Assembly (NCBI RefSeq): GCF_947507565.1
Contig: NC_089180.1
Coordinates: 1,550,001 to 1,614,000 of the forward strand
Origin: Oscarella lobularis
Lineage: Eukaryota; Porifera; Homoscleromorpha; Homosclerophorida; Oscarellidae
DNA: 64,000 nt
Direction: 5' to 3'
Made by a program: the position numbers and the translations under genes. The notes beneath the pieces are model-generated. The model searched no databases and was not told the DNA's origin. It worked only from the letters and a program-made list of their open reading frames with translations. Positions 41,384 to 52,019 of the stretch are shown here, one piece after another (the stretch's first letter is position 1; each line of letters begins with the position of its first letter).

Positions 41384-42357
41384 CAGCCTTTCCTAAGACG
41401 CGTATATCCTTGCAACAGTCCTTCAGGTCTTCCGTTGTCAGCGGATGACGAAGAAAGACGGACGAATCAAAGACGAGCTAAATAAATAAATAAATATATA
41501 AATAAATATTTGAATACAGTAAGAGGATCTTACTTCTGACGCTTTTGCCAATACGTCCATGAAATCGGCTCTCGCTACAAATTCAGATACATTGAATTGT
41601 TTCAATTCGGAATATTCTTCAGCCGGCGTTTTTTGAGTGCTCTAAAAAACAAAATTTTAATTAAATATTTCAATGCAGAGTGTTTTTGTCTATACGAATG
41701 ACGTCATTGCCGGAAGTTGAAGTTTTTCCATTGGCTCGAATTCTTCGAAGATAAATTTCGAATCGAACATACGCGGATCTATTTTATCCGGGACAATGTA
41801 ATTCTGACAAACGATGGAAATTTCAGCCGACTCATTACGAGAAGCCTAAAGAAAATAATAATAATGATTAGAAGACAATCTCATTGATTTGTTGTTTCAC
41901 CTGCGGTTTGGTCACGGAAACTTTCTTGAACAATTGCTGAAATACCCAGAGCAAGGAATGATAATCTTTAGAACAAAAAACCTAAAAAAAGAGACAACGT
42001 AACCAAGGATACGAATAGAGTGTATATAGGCTATCACCTTGGTTACAAACGAGCCTCCTTTTCTCAAAAAATCGCACGCTAATTTGACCGCCTTCAAACA
42101 CAGTGTAGCTATAAAAAGGCAATAAATAATTAATTAAAAGTAAACATGACTCATTCTTTTTTGTCTTGCCTTGTGAAAAGGCGTCCTGTATCCACGCCGT
42201 TCCCACGTTGGGAGCCCCGTCGTGAATGACGCAATCCGCTTTCCATCCCTTCAGTTCCCTTTGGAGCGACTGATATATATCGAAGAAAATAATAATAATC
42301 AAGATTATTTTCTTATAGGGTTTTCTTACTTGACGACATTTTTCCGTTGTTACCATT
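41384..42357 (-). pseudogene. FTSJ3: FTSJ3/Spb1 rRNA 2'-O-methyltransferase, N-terminal part
   Basis: FTSJ3/Spb1 methylates pre-rRNA 2'-hydroxyls in the nucleolus. Exons match in order: TTEKCRQ (42357-42330), [20 protein letters not shown] with [13 protein letters not shown] (42269 to about 42176), [20 protein letters not shown] (the catalytic Lys-bearing strand), DYHSLLWVFQQLFKKV (41981-41899), SRNESAEISIVCQNYIVPDK, and HPLTTEDLKDCCKDIRVLGK. The intron after DAFSQ uses a GC donor (AAG/GCAAGA). The K of the K-D-K-E tetrad, the SAM-binding AAPGGW strand and all sequence upstream of DITTE are missing. The upstream neighbour on the same strand is a DsbA-like gene, so the two are joined. Confidence 0.8.
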
Positions 42358-42459
42358 ATTACCGTGGACTAAATACGACATGTTGTACCTTTCTGGTTCT
42401 TGAGAATCTGCCAAGTGAAATAAATGGTTATAAGCAGATATCAATCAAAATATTCTTAC

Positions 42460-43014
42460 CAGTGTGACAAACGATGAATAGACAGATGGTTTGCATTTCG
42501 TTAACATCAATTGATGCGCTGTCTGAGCGACGAAGAACGACTGATGATTAAACCTGAAAAAATCAATTTCCGACGTGTCAACAACATGTTAATAATTCAA
42601 TTAATTAAGGCACGCACGGAAGCGGGAACATGTGAATTTTGAGAGTCACTTTCCCCACGTACTGCTTCGCCACCTGGAAAAACAAACACTTCCGTAATAT
42701 TTCTAAGTCATACATATACGTCATCTGACGCTTTGCAGAACGGGCCAATTCGCCTGGCATTCGGACGAAAGACTATGCAGAAAAGACTCGAGCACTACAA
42801 AACTGCTGCTCTTGTGACCTACAGGTCGTAGAAGGCGTCGATGACGATGTTGGAGCCGTTTTGGAGAGTGTAGCCTTTTGGGGAAGGCAAAAGGAGGCTG
42901 AGCGGCGAAAATGAGGCGCGTTTGGAACCTACCCAAAGGACGCGAGGGAACGGGAGTCTGCGCAGAGGCACGTTCGAGAAGAAGAACGACGGTGAAGAGG
43001 AAAAAGAAGTGCAT
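42460..43014 (-). CDS. Secreted DsbA-like thioredoxin-fold protein (partial)
   Basis: ATG at 43014 gives MHFFFLFTVVLLLERASAQT, a clear signal peptide. After short introns the exons read YTLQNGSNIVIDAFYDL, then SSECQANWPVLQSV, YVGKVTLKIHMFPLP (about 42650) and FNHQSFFVAQTAHQLMLTKC (to 42460). Beta-strand, helix, then HMFPLPxHxxxFxAxQA is the layout of a family of DsbA-like thioredoxin-fold proteins with a loose active site after F-x-D-L-x-C. A redox role in the secretory pathway is plausible, not shown. The 3' half is missing and FTSJ3 exons follow on the same strand. Confidence 0.55.
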
Positions 43015-43191
43015 AAGGCTATTTCCGGTAGTACAAACACGTCACAGGCGAACGCACGCTACTAAATTTTTCATTTACACCCCATTCACATTTGATCTAG
43101 GAACGTTGGCGTGGACAACACAAAGCAGTACTAGCTGCTACAAACATAGAGATATAGTAAGAGAGACAAAAAAAAGCGCATGCAATGTCAA

Positions 43192-45630
43192 TTAGTCACA
43201 TTTTCTCAAGAAATATTTGTCGAGAAAGAACTCGTCATGTTTGTGCAAAATAGGATGCCCCATCTTCGCCAAATCGGGCCAGTTGATATTATGATTCAAA
43301 GGAACAGGATAGGTCACTTCTGAATCTCTCCCCGCCCAATCGAAGTCGACGATTCTCACTTCATATTTATCATTCATGAGGACGTTGACGTTACGAAAAT
43401 CGCCGTGAACGTAATTCACGCCATCGCCAGGTCCCTTGTACAAGGTGTCGAGAGCGGCTTTGACGGACTTGTACGCTTCCTCTTCCTCCTTTTCGAACGT
43501 AAAATCCTCTTGCGCTTTCTTAAATGTTTTAAATTTTTCGTCACATTTCTCCATGACGACCATTTGAAAAGGACCGACCTTTTTAACGCCATGCAATGTG
43601 GGAGCAATTCTCTTATCGGAGCAGAACTTGTGCACTTCCTTGCCGTATCTTTCGTCTGTGAATTTGACAATCACGTCATCTGACCCCCACTCAGCAAGAA
43701 ACATCAATGGGCGGTTACTAAACGCCTCCTTGAATTTGAGACGTTTTCCTTCAAAGACTCCATCAGTGGGTAGAGAGGGAAACAACTCTTCAGGGCGCTC
43801 TGGCTCCTTGTACGCCTTATAATAATCTTTGAGACGATCGACGGCGCAGCGCAAATTGGAGAGGAATTCCCGTATAGGCTGCAACGTGTGGGAGAGATCC
43901 ACTGAGGCCAATTCACAGAAGCTTATCTTTTCCACGGAAAGTTCTTTGTCGCATTCCACAATCGTAACAACGCCGAACAGAATAAGTTTATTCCCTGAAA
44001 GGGTAGCGGCATAACATGGAAAGAGTCCGCCTGTGCCGAGATTTCCGTTCGGACCCCATTTTGGAGGAAGCCTGTCACGAAAGTCTTCGTAGTATCTTAA
44101 TACCTGAAAAAGAGGGTCGCCTGCCGTCAAAACATGCAATTTTCCTTCTATAACGAAGATGACGATCACGTCTTCGTAAATAAAAGCTCCGTCGTTTGGA
44201 TACGGCCCTTTGGAACTTCGTTGTGACTTGGCTTTACCATCCGATTCGTTTGATTTTGCTTCTTTGGTCGCTGCCGCCGCCGCCGCGTCAGACTGATCAT
44301 CAAATTTCTCCTCTTGAAACGTGGCTATCTTCACAGATTTCTTCTTTTTTGACTTCGTTCCTTCGGATGTCTCCGAGCCAGAAGATTTCTCCTTATCAGA
44401 TCTCCTTTTTTCTTCAGATCTGGCTGATGTCCTCTCCGCTGATCTTGTTTCTGCTGCCTTCGCTCCTCTCGTTTCCAACTTGCAGCCTAACGCCTCCTCC
44501 AAACAAGCATTGACAGCCTTCATCAGGTCGGCCTCGCTTTCCTTTTCTTTTTGACGTCCCAAGTCTCGGAGACGTTCTGCACAGCCATAAGGCAGTTTTC
44601 CAGATGCAGTTGTTTGGCTTTCTTCTTCTTCTTCTTTACTCCACCGCCACTCCTTTCTCGTCTTCTCGCTGAACGTTTGAAAATGCTCGAAAAACAGAGG
44701 AGAGTGCTGAAATCGCGCATGTCTCTTTCGAAACTCCCGGCGATCCGGTCGTGGAACCAGTAGCGTGAGGCGCTTTTCTATTCGGTGCCTTCGAACAGAG
44801 AAGAGTACAAGCCGTGAAGAAAAGGAAAGACGCGACTCGTAACGCGCATCAATATTACCTCGACAAAGACCTTGACTTGCGTTGACTTCTGGATCTTACC
44901 GTCATGGAGGGTTGTCTCGCATTGATACATGCCGGCGTCACCCAGCTTTGCAAACGGGATGACTAGGTCCTGGTCCCCTTCCAGCTCTCGAATCACTGTC
45001 GGCTTTTCATTTGCTACTCGTCTGTGCTTCCAAGAGATTGAAATGGCTTCAAGTTCTGGTAATAGACACGGTATCATGATCACTTCACCTACGTTGAAAT
45101 TGAACCCTACACACAAAGTAGACGAATTAAGACGCCTTTGCTCGTCGACGTCGTCGGTCAGAGGAACCTTCCTACCTGTTTTCCTTAGAAGCACAGCGTC
45201 AAGGCGTTTCTTCATCTCTTTTATCTCTTTGTCGCGCGCCGCCATCTCTTCGTCGCGCGCCGCCATCTTCATCTTCATCTCTTCGTCGCGCGCCGCCATC
45301 TTCATCTTCATCTCTTCGTCGCGCGCCGCCATCTTCATCTTCATCTCTTTGATCTCTTCGTCGCGCGCCGCCATCTTCATCTTCATCTCTTCGTCGCGCG
45401 CTGCCGTCTTCATCTTCATCTCTTTGATCTCTTCGTCGCGCGCCGCCATCTCTCTCCTCATCTCTTCAATCACTTTGGCCAGATCTGCCAACGCTGTCGT
45501 CTCTACGGCGGGAGCAAATTCCATCGCCGCGATGTCTTTCGTGAGATCTACCAACAGTTTTAGAAACGACTCCAATCGCACACAGTACCGTACTTTCGAC
45601 ATCATCGCCTTCGCTCGTCGCTCCAGACAT
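43192..45630 (-). pseudogene. Coiled-coil / Ig / nuclease-like / kinase gene, copy C
   Basis: Paralogue of copy B in the same orientation 16.7 kb away; the duplication runs from about 43155 to 45740 including the upstream motif block. ATG at 45630 (MSGATSEGDDVEST). The coiled coil has about twice as many MAARDEE/IKEMKMK units as copy B. The Ig exon (about 45110-44870) has IPCLLPELEAISISWKHRR and DAGMYQCETTLHDG. The nuclease-like module (EGKLHVLTAGDPLFQVLRYY) and kinase (YVHGDFRNVNVLMN, RIVDFDWAGRDSEVTYPVPL) follow, ending at 43192. The linker repeat is single. Relative to copy B it appears to carry about two small breaks, so it is scored as a likely fossil, although the kinase part is fully open and every motif is kept. 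Confidence 0.65.
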
Positions 45631-46671
45631 TTCGAATATTCGCTTTCGACTTCGCACAGACCGTTTCCACTAACCGCTTTCGAAGACCGTTATGCCACGT
45701 CACGTGAAATTGCGTCATAGGCTAGTAGAGCGCGCGCAGGGTGACTCGACGAAACAGCCTCGTTTCCACCATAGATATATGAGAGATCCATGGTTCCACC
45801 ATGGACGGAGTTCGCAACGGGCTCAAGAAGAACGAAAAAATAGTGAGGCCCCGTTCGAGGTTCGCAGACGCGCGACTCAGCCTAATCGCCTCTCTTCCTC
45901 TTCTCCTAGCAGTCCGTCCTTCGAGTTCGTTTGCCGCCTTGCGCCGGCAATTGGATGTCCGACGACGGAGGTCGAACGCCGCCCGTTCCCTCCCTTCTTT
46001 GGCCACGCAACGTTTTTAGTCATCGACGGCATGGAAATGCGCAGCGCGAATCTCAACTACGACGACGCGCTTTTGCGCAGAGCGTCGTTGTCCGCGGCAG
46101 GCGTTCGACGGGTTCCCTCTCCACGTCATCAATCAAGAACGCCGAGCCTTCGAAGCGTCCGTATCGATCGAGTGCTTCGCAACGTCGATCGGGTCATTGC
46201 GGCGACAACGGCTACATATGGGAATGCGCCGAAGAATTCGAGTAAAGAAAACTTCATTATCCAGATCTTTACTATCCAAATTCCTAAAAAATTTAGAATT
46301 TTTATTTAAAAATTTTTAATTCATATTTATTTAACGCTCATTTCGAAATGACTCGCGATTGCCTGCCACCTGATTGGATACAACCGAATCAGGAAACGAC
46401 GGCATTTCATTGGCTCACATGCTCTCAGATCGATATGACGCCACCGAGATGCATACTTGATTTGTGTACAGTCGCTGGGATCCGCCGCCGCCGCCGCCGC
46501 CGGAACGACAATTGCTACACTTTGAACCGGTCACGTGCAGATCGAATTTCGATTTCCGCTTCTCGAATTAAAATACCTGTGGATCCCGCAGACAAACACT
46601 CTACAAAAAAATATCACGTGATCATCTGATGAACTTAGCAGTAAGCCTTCCTCTTCCAAATTGTCTTATTG
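45631..46671. other. Unassigned stretch upstream of copy C
   Basis: Shares its first 100 bp with the upstream region of copy B (GTCATAGGCTAGTAGAGCGC). A plus-strand frame at about 45930-46250 (VRGRRSTGSLSTSSIKNAEP) is open but not recognised. A (CCG)n run lies at 46481-46503. Confidence 0.35.
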
Positions 46672-48339
46672 AGTCTATAGTCAATTGGCTGTCACATGAC
46701 AAAACGTTGAGATCTCAAGGAATCGCGGAGACTCAAGTTCTCCTTTTGAGGCATCTTTCAAATTAATTAATTAGTATTGATTTTCTGATTTCCTTTGCGT
46801 AGGAAAAAGTTCTTCTTTTCGGATCAGAATGTGGACCGCAGTGATCCCGTTCAATTGAATCAGCTCTACGCTCAAGCAAGAGACGCAATCGTAGACGGAA
46901 CTCATCCCTGCACTTATGAAGAAGCAATCAACTTGGCAGCACTCCAATGTCAGATCATCGTAGGAAACCATGACGTAGGAAAACACAAACCCGGATACAT
47001 CACAGAAGAGTAATGTTAATTTTTTAATTTTTGTTGAATATTTATTTTCTTTCTTAGACTTGGTAGCTATTTGCCTAAGGAGTATGTGAAGGCTAAGGGA
47101 GTGGAGAGGCGTGTCTTCTCCGAACATGCCAAGTTTACGGGACTCTCTCAATTGAATGCCAACTTTCGCTACGTTCAAGTCGTCCGTTCACTCAAAACAT
47201 ACGGCGTCACATTCTTTCTCGTCAAAGTAGCGAAAGGAGACCCAGAAAAATTGGGTCACATGGTACATAATAATCAATAATTATTATTAGTGTGATGTGA
47301 TTTCTTCTAGGTTACAAATTTTGTGAATTATTTTCTTCCTCTTTCTCGTTCTGTCGTCGGAGCGGCGTCGAAAACGTCGAATGCGGATCGACAGATGTCG
47401 CTTCTTGAGCAGACGAAGACGCTCGCCGAATCGGCGCTCCAATTGATGTACGCGGCGAAAGAATGCGGCGGGAATCCGGCGGCGACCGAAGCGTTTGCGG
47501 AAATCAATGACGCAGCCGGAAACATGACGGAAGCGGTGAAAGATTTGAAGAGTACGTTGGAAATGGCGGCAAGCGAAGCGGGACTCACGGCGGGAATGGT
47601 GAACACCATTGCAAAGGCAGCTGGAACCGTAAGAAAATATATTTTTAATGATTATCTATTATTGATTATTTGTATGAAGCTTGATGACGTAATTGGTGGT
47701 GAAGTGAGCAAATCGTTTGCCGAGTATCAGGAGAGTGTGAGCGTTTCTGCAAAAGCGATCATGGTCAAAGCTCAAGACATGGTAAGTGGAACAGATGTGA
47801 CGTCATTGTGAGGATGACATCATCGTATCTTTAGGTTGGAACGAATCCGTCTGAATTGGGCGTGGTCTCCAAAGATACGACGGAAATTTATTGCACGATG
47901 ACGAGCGATTGTAGGGGAGCTCTTGCAACAGTTGAAAATGATGACGTAAGAATTAATTAAAATTACAGTTATCTATTTTTTCTTTTAGATTGCTGCTCGA
48001 TTGAAGCTGGCTTGTCAACGATTGGGCGGGGCACTGGGCGAATTGTTGTTGCAATGTGCCGGAAGTGTCCAAGCAATCCCACCGATTTTCAGGGAAAGAA
48101 AGATAGAGCTCTCGGACACAGCGAGACACGTCACGAAACACGTGAGCCATCTCAATAAAATGCACGTTTAAAATTAGAATTTTTTGTCTTGTTGACAGGT
48201 TGCGTCTTTGATGGCGGCGCTCCAGGCGGGTGCCAAGGGAACGCAGGCGTGCATCAACGCGGCGGATAGCGTCAAGGGAATCATCTCCGATTTGGATACA
48301 GGGATCATGTTTGCGTCCACGGGATTATTGAATAATTAA
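46672..48339 (+). pseudogene. TLN: Mini-talin: FERM F1/F2 joined to distal rod
   Basis: Talin links integrins to actin. Exons: IVNWLSHDKTLRSQGIAETQ (46672-46750, end of F1), RKKFFFSDQNVDRSDPVQLN (46803-47009, F2), LPKEYVKAKGVERRVFSEHA and SLKTYGVTFFLVK (47058-47262). That last exon then continues in frame as GDPEKLGHM, which belongs to the rod some 1500 residues further on. The rod goes on with VVGAASKTSNADRQMSLLEQ (47311-47628), GEVSKSFAEYQESV (47680-47781), and exons to ALQAGAKGTQACINAADSV and DLDTGIMFASTGLLNN-stop at 48339. F3, the integrin-binding site, and most rod bundles are missing, as is the C-terminal actin-binding domain. The first intron uses a GC donor (TTTTGAG/GCATCT). A stop right after LLNN truncates it. 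Exon junctions are otherwise well kept, so it might be transcribed. Confidence 0.8.
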
Positions 48340-48604
48340 GGAAGAGGAGGGAGCATCGCGAGAATATTCTTCGTACGGCCAAGTCTCTTGCTTCGGCGGT
48401 CCGTGTGTTCTTTTCTCCCCGATGACTAATGCTGTTTTTCTTGTAGTCTTACTCGTACTACGGTGCTCTCGGCACGCGCACATTCCAACGGATGTTTAGT
48501 CCCGCCCATCGAATTTTCCCTCGATCGAATTTGCCTAACTACAGGTCCCGTACTCGGTCGCAAGTCGTTCGACGCTTTTTGCACGTCGTCTCGCTTCGCG
48601 CCAC
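48340..48604. other. Spacer upstream of the RRM gene
   Basis: Short region after the mini-talin stop; likely leader of the RNA-binding gene whose ATG is at 48605. No other gene is seen. Confidence 0.35.
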
Positions 48605-50698
48605 GATGACAATGGGGTAAGAACAACGTTAGAAGACCGATACTATTTATACATCTTGTTTTTCTTGACGACCTATAGGAAAATTTTCGTTGGCGGCCTT
48701 AGCAGGGACACGGACGACGGTGAGACGACCTGGGCGAGCGTGCAGCATCACGCGACGCCGCCGGGGGCTTTGCCCTCGATCGTCGAGGGGGGAGGAGACG
48801 ATTTCCGCCTAATTTTTTTCGCTTCGTACGCGCAGATCGCCTGAGGAAGTACTTCTCGAAGTTTGGCGAAGTTCTCATCGCCAAAGTCAAGACCGATCCT
48901 TCGACTAAGCGGTCCCGGTAAGCGATTTTTATATGGAGGTGTTTAGTCTGGTGGAGGTGGAGTGTGTTTCCTTGCTGTCCTCGCCGCGCGCGCGCGCGCG
49001 CGCGGGAGAGTGATGAAAGAGCGCCAAATGCCCCAGTCCGGTCCTCGCTTATTTTGCGCGCTGCATCCGATAACATGGCACGCGCTCTCGCGTTCGCGCC
49101 CACAATCGAACCGCCTCCCCGCGATTTCGCGCTCTCCTCGTCCTGCATTCCCTCTCCAATAAGGAAATCTATCCAACCTACTATTGTTGGGTACTGGTGG
49201 GACTGTTCACTTTCACTCACGAGCACCACGCCTCCTCCTCCCCCAGGGCAACTAACACGCCTCCCTTTTTTCGCCCTCCACAGAGGCTTCGGTTTTGTTA
49301 CGTTCAGAGACTCGACGGTCGTCAGCAAAGTTCTCGCTGACGAATCGTGGCACGTTTTGGACAACAAGCGAGTAAGCGAGAAAGAGAGACGAAAAAAACC
49401 GCGCGGTGGGCTCGTCGCCCCGCCCCCTTTTCATCCCCCGTTTTGCTGCCCACACAAACAGACAACGCTAAGAGCGATTCTCTTTGTCCTTGCTGTAGAT
49501 CGATCCGAAAGCGGCCGTCGGTCGAGGAACGAGCAGCGCTTCTAAGGTGAGAAACCGAAAATTCGGGCGGGGGCGGAGATGCATGGGAACGGAGCGTGTC
49601 TACAGCCTAAAGCGACGCAGTCGGGCCCGTTCGTCGGGCGAGTGAAGAAAATATTTATCGGCGGAGTGGCTAGCTGGACGACGAAGACAGATATTATGGA
49701 TTACTTTAGCACATACGGAAAGGTTTGCCATAGGAACAGAGGAGGGGGGCGGGGCGGATACCGTGATTATTCATAGGTAGCGGAGATTATACTAGCGTCC
49801 GATCAAGGCACGCAAAAAAGACGAGGTGGGTGTGCTGTTGATTGTTGGCTTTGTTGACTCCAATCGATTCTAGGCTTTGGCTTTGTTACGTTCGATAAAG
49901 AGGAAGCTGTTGATAAAATAGTTGATGAGAAGTACCATAGAATCAATGGGAAAACCGTACGCAGTTCCACCACGTGTTTTTATGGGTACAATAGCCCGTT
50001 TCTAAGGTTGAAGCTAAGAAGGCGATACCTCGGCCAGGCCGAGATAACGAAGACGGTACGAGTAAGAGTCTGGACAAAAGCAGCATTGGTGGAACTAAAG
50101 AAGGTAAATTATTTAGGTCAATTCGTTCCCTCTTACAGTACTAATTAATTCTCAAGGTCAAATCTTTCCCCCGGCCCTCGCTCCGGGCCACGTGGTTTAT
50201 GCAGCGGCCCCGCCGGCGCCGCCGGCGCCGCCGCCAGTCTACGTTTCTCCAGGTACAGTATACTGTACACACATAGGCGCAAGTCGACACGCTTGTTCTA
50301 CAATATAGATGTTGTCTACGGGGATTTGCCGAGTGGCCTATCATGTGACTGTAAGACAGCTGGCCCGCCAGTCTACGTTTCTCCAGGTACAGTATACTGT
50401 ACACACATAGGCGCAAGTCGACACGCTTGTTCTACAATATAGATGTTGTCTACGGGGGTTTGCCGAGTGGCCTATCATGTGACTGTAAGCTTCAAGTTCT
50501 TGGAGCGCCGTCTTCGACGCACGCCGCCGTGGTTCAGCGACAGCAGATGATAATGCCGTCTCCTGGTATGGGTGCTATTGTACAGCGTCAGTCGCAGCCT
50601 CTTTCTCCGCTCTTGCATGATCATGGAGGTACATGTATGCAGCCGCCACACACTACGCAGACAAATAGTGGAGTGTGCTTCGTTTCCCGTCTGCGTTG
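48605..50698 (+). CDS. Two-RRM RNA-binding protein, Musashi/DAZAP1-like
   Basis: ATG at 48605 (MTMG, then an intron) leads to RRM1: KIFVGGLSRDTDD (RNP2), RLRKYFSKFGEVLIAKVKTD, RGFGFVTFRDSTVVSKVLAD (RNP1), then DPKAAVGRGTSS. RRM2 follows: KKIFIGGVASWTTKTDIMDY, VAEIILASDQGTQKRR, GFGFVTFDKEEAVDKIVDEK, then EAKKAIPRPGRDNEDG. The C-terminal part is Pro/Ala/Gln-rich (APPAPPAPPPVYVSP, then QRQQMIMPSPGMG). Exons are short and all junctions keep frame. The KxFIGG-type motifs and IDPK linker are typical of the Musashi/hnRNP A/DAZAP1 group, which controls translation and splicing. It looks essentially intact, unlike its neighbours; a tandem duplication lies in the 3' part. Confidence 0.75.
50231..50489 (+). 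repeat. 134-bp tandem duplication in the RRM gene
   Basis: Two copies, about 50231-50355 and 50365-50489, both containing CCAGTCTACGTTTCTCCAGG and GGCCTATCATGTGACTGTAAG. The duplicated unit spans the end of a coding exon and its GTACAG donor, so the gene has two candidate donors in a row. The copies differ by a few bases. Confidence 0.75.
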
Positions 50699-50822
50699 AA
50701 GACGGGCTTTGCACATGCATTTGTCACGCATAGTTGCGTGTACAGAGAGCGTGCCTTGTTTTTTTTCTCTCCGCGTATTTTCAGCAAATGTTATGGACTT
50801 GTTTTAGTCAGTAGTTTGATTA

Positions 50823-51340
50823 CTGACAGATAGACTTAACTTTTTTCTTTCTTTTGAAAAGACATTCATCTAAGACGAATCTGGCCACAAACGCTCCTAT
50901 AGGGCCCCCAATAGCAAAACCACCGGCTGCGGCACCTACTTTCAACGTCTGAGCCTGTGGAGACTTTTTTTCTCCAGTTTTGCATAAATTCACAAAATGC
51001 TCGCAATTGTTTTCTAGGAGGTCGTAAGGAGGAAATTCTTTAGAATGATGTAGATGAAAGGCACTCTGAACAACTTTATGTCGAGTTGTTGTAAGGAACG
51101 ATTGAGATTGGTCTACCCAGAGCAAATTCCCCTAACGTATCCAAGCGAATAATAGCTTCTTCGGCACAAAAATGAATGACATTATCATCGCCAACGTAGT
51201 AGATTCCGTGTTGTGAGTTGCACATATCATTTGTGGTAAAGGAACAGTTAGATGATCTCCTGCTTCTAGGCCTAGTACAGTCCAAGTTAGTTCTGTTCGG
51301 TCCTGCGCTACAGCGCTGATCTCTCCTTTGACCGTCTGGT
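50823..51340 (-). pseudogene. LRAT-domain (H-REV107-like) protein fragment
   Basis: On the minus strand EAGDHLTVPLP is followed in another frame by HGIYYVGDDNVIHFCAEEA and LDTLGEFALG, and in a third by AFHLHHSKEFPPYDLLENNC with EHFVNLCKTG. H-G-I-Y-x-V-G-D and NCEHFV are the catalytic His and Cys motifs of the LRAT/PLAAT acyltransferase family, which acts on phospholipids. A C-terminal hydrophobic, Gly-rich stretch (VGAAAGGFAIGGPIGAF) could be a membrane anchor, as in that family. Two frame changes break it, one before HGIYY and one after IVPYNNS. All catalytic residues remain, so sequencing errors should be excluded first. Confidence 0.65.
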
Positions 51341-51394
51341 AATTTGATTTTGAGACACAGAAAGACAGAACTACTTTTTTCATACGGGACATCA

Positions 51395-51560
51395 TTGCGA
51401 TCGACTTACACCAAAAGCAGCAACGGCTGGGGCAACGGCTGGTCGTGGAGAGCGGCAAACGGCACCATGGCGCTGTTCTTCTGTACTAATGATCCGAACT
51501 GGCCGCTGTGGGTCTGTCTGTACGGACTCACGTGCGCCGTCTTCGTTTTTCTCTCCCCAC
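51395..51560 (+). pseudogene. TMEM220: TMEM220-like fragment
   Basis: WRAANGTMALFFC is followed by NDPNWPLWVCLYGLTCAVFV. Human TMEM220 has WRVANGLMAVFFA, then VNDPDAEIWVVVYTIPAV, so a membrane segment of that small multi-pass protein is represented, with about seven residues lost between FF and NDP. It runs directly into an MTR4 exon. Confidence 0.5.
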
Positions 51561-51950
51561 CGGCCAGCAAACCTATCGCCTCGTCAGGAGGAACTATTTC
51601 CAATGCACGGCAGTTCGCCTCGTGGACATACTACCTTCACAAACAGGTAAATATCATAGATATGATGACGTATATAGGGATAGTCTTTTGAACCTTCTTT
51701 CTAGCCCGTTCACGTTGTCTATACCGATTATCGACCCGTTCCACTGCAGCACTATGTTTATCCGGCAGGCGCGGATGGTCTCTATCTATCTGATTGTCGA
51801 CGAAAAAGGCGACTTCAAAGAGGAGAACTTTCAGAAAGCAATGGGTTTACTGAAGGACGGCGAAGGAAGCAGAGTGCGACGAAAAGGAGGAACGAAAGGT
51901 CGGGGGAAGAGTGATAGAACAAGGGAAAAAGTCCTATCCGTTGTAACGTG
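51561..51950 (+). pseudogene. MTREX: MTR4 (SKIV2L2) exosome helicase fragment
   Basis: MTR4 unwinds RNA for the nuclear exosome. The exon ending 51645 reads GGTISNARQFASWTYYLHKQ, and the next (51706 on) [20 protein letters not shown] with AGADGLYL, then [20 protein letters not shown] and RKGGTKG. Order and spacing match the RecA1 to RecA2 junction of MTR4. A tetranucleotide ATCT is duplicated (CTATCTATCTGATT near 51790), shifting the frame after GADGLYL. The helicase motifs on either side are not in the window. Confidence 0.8.
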
Positions 51951-52019
51951 ACATAGGTTCGTCGACCTGCTACAACGTCGTTAATTAATAAATACTTACG
52001 TAGTTTATTTTCTTTTTAG

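Noticed and set aside
44929-45720. Plus-strand frame rich in SSRAAIFIFIS repeats
   Set aside because: Antisense shadow of the coiled-coil minisatellite of copy C.
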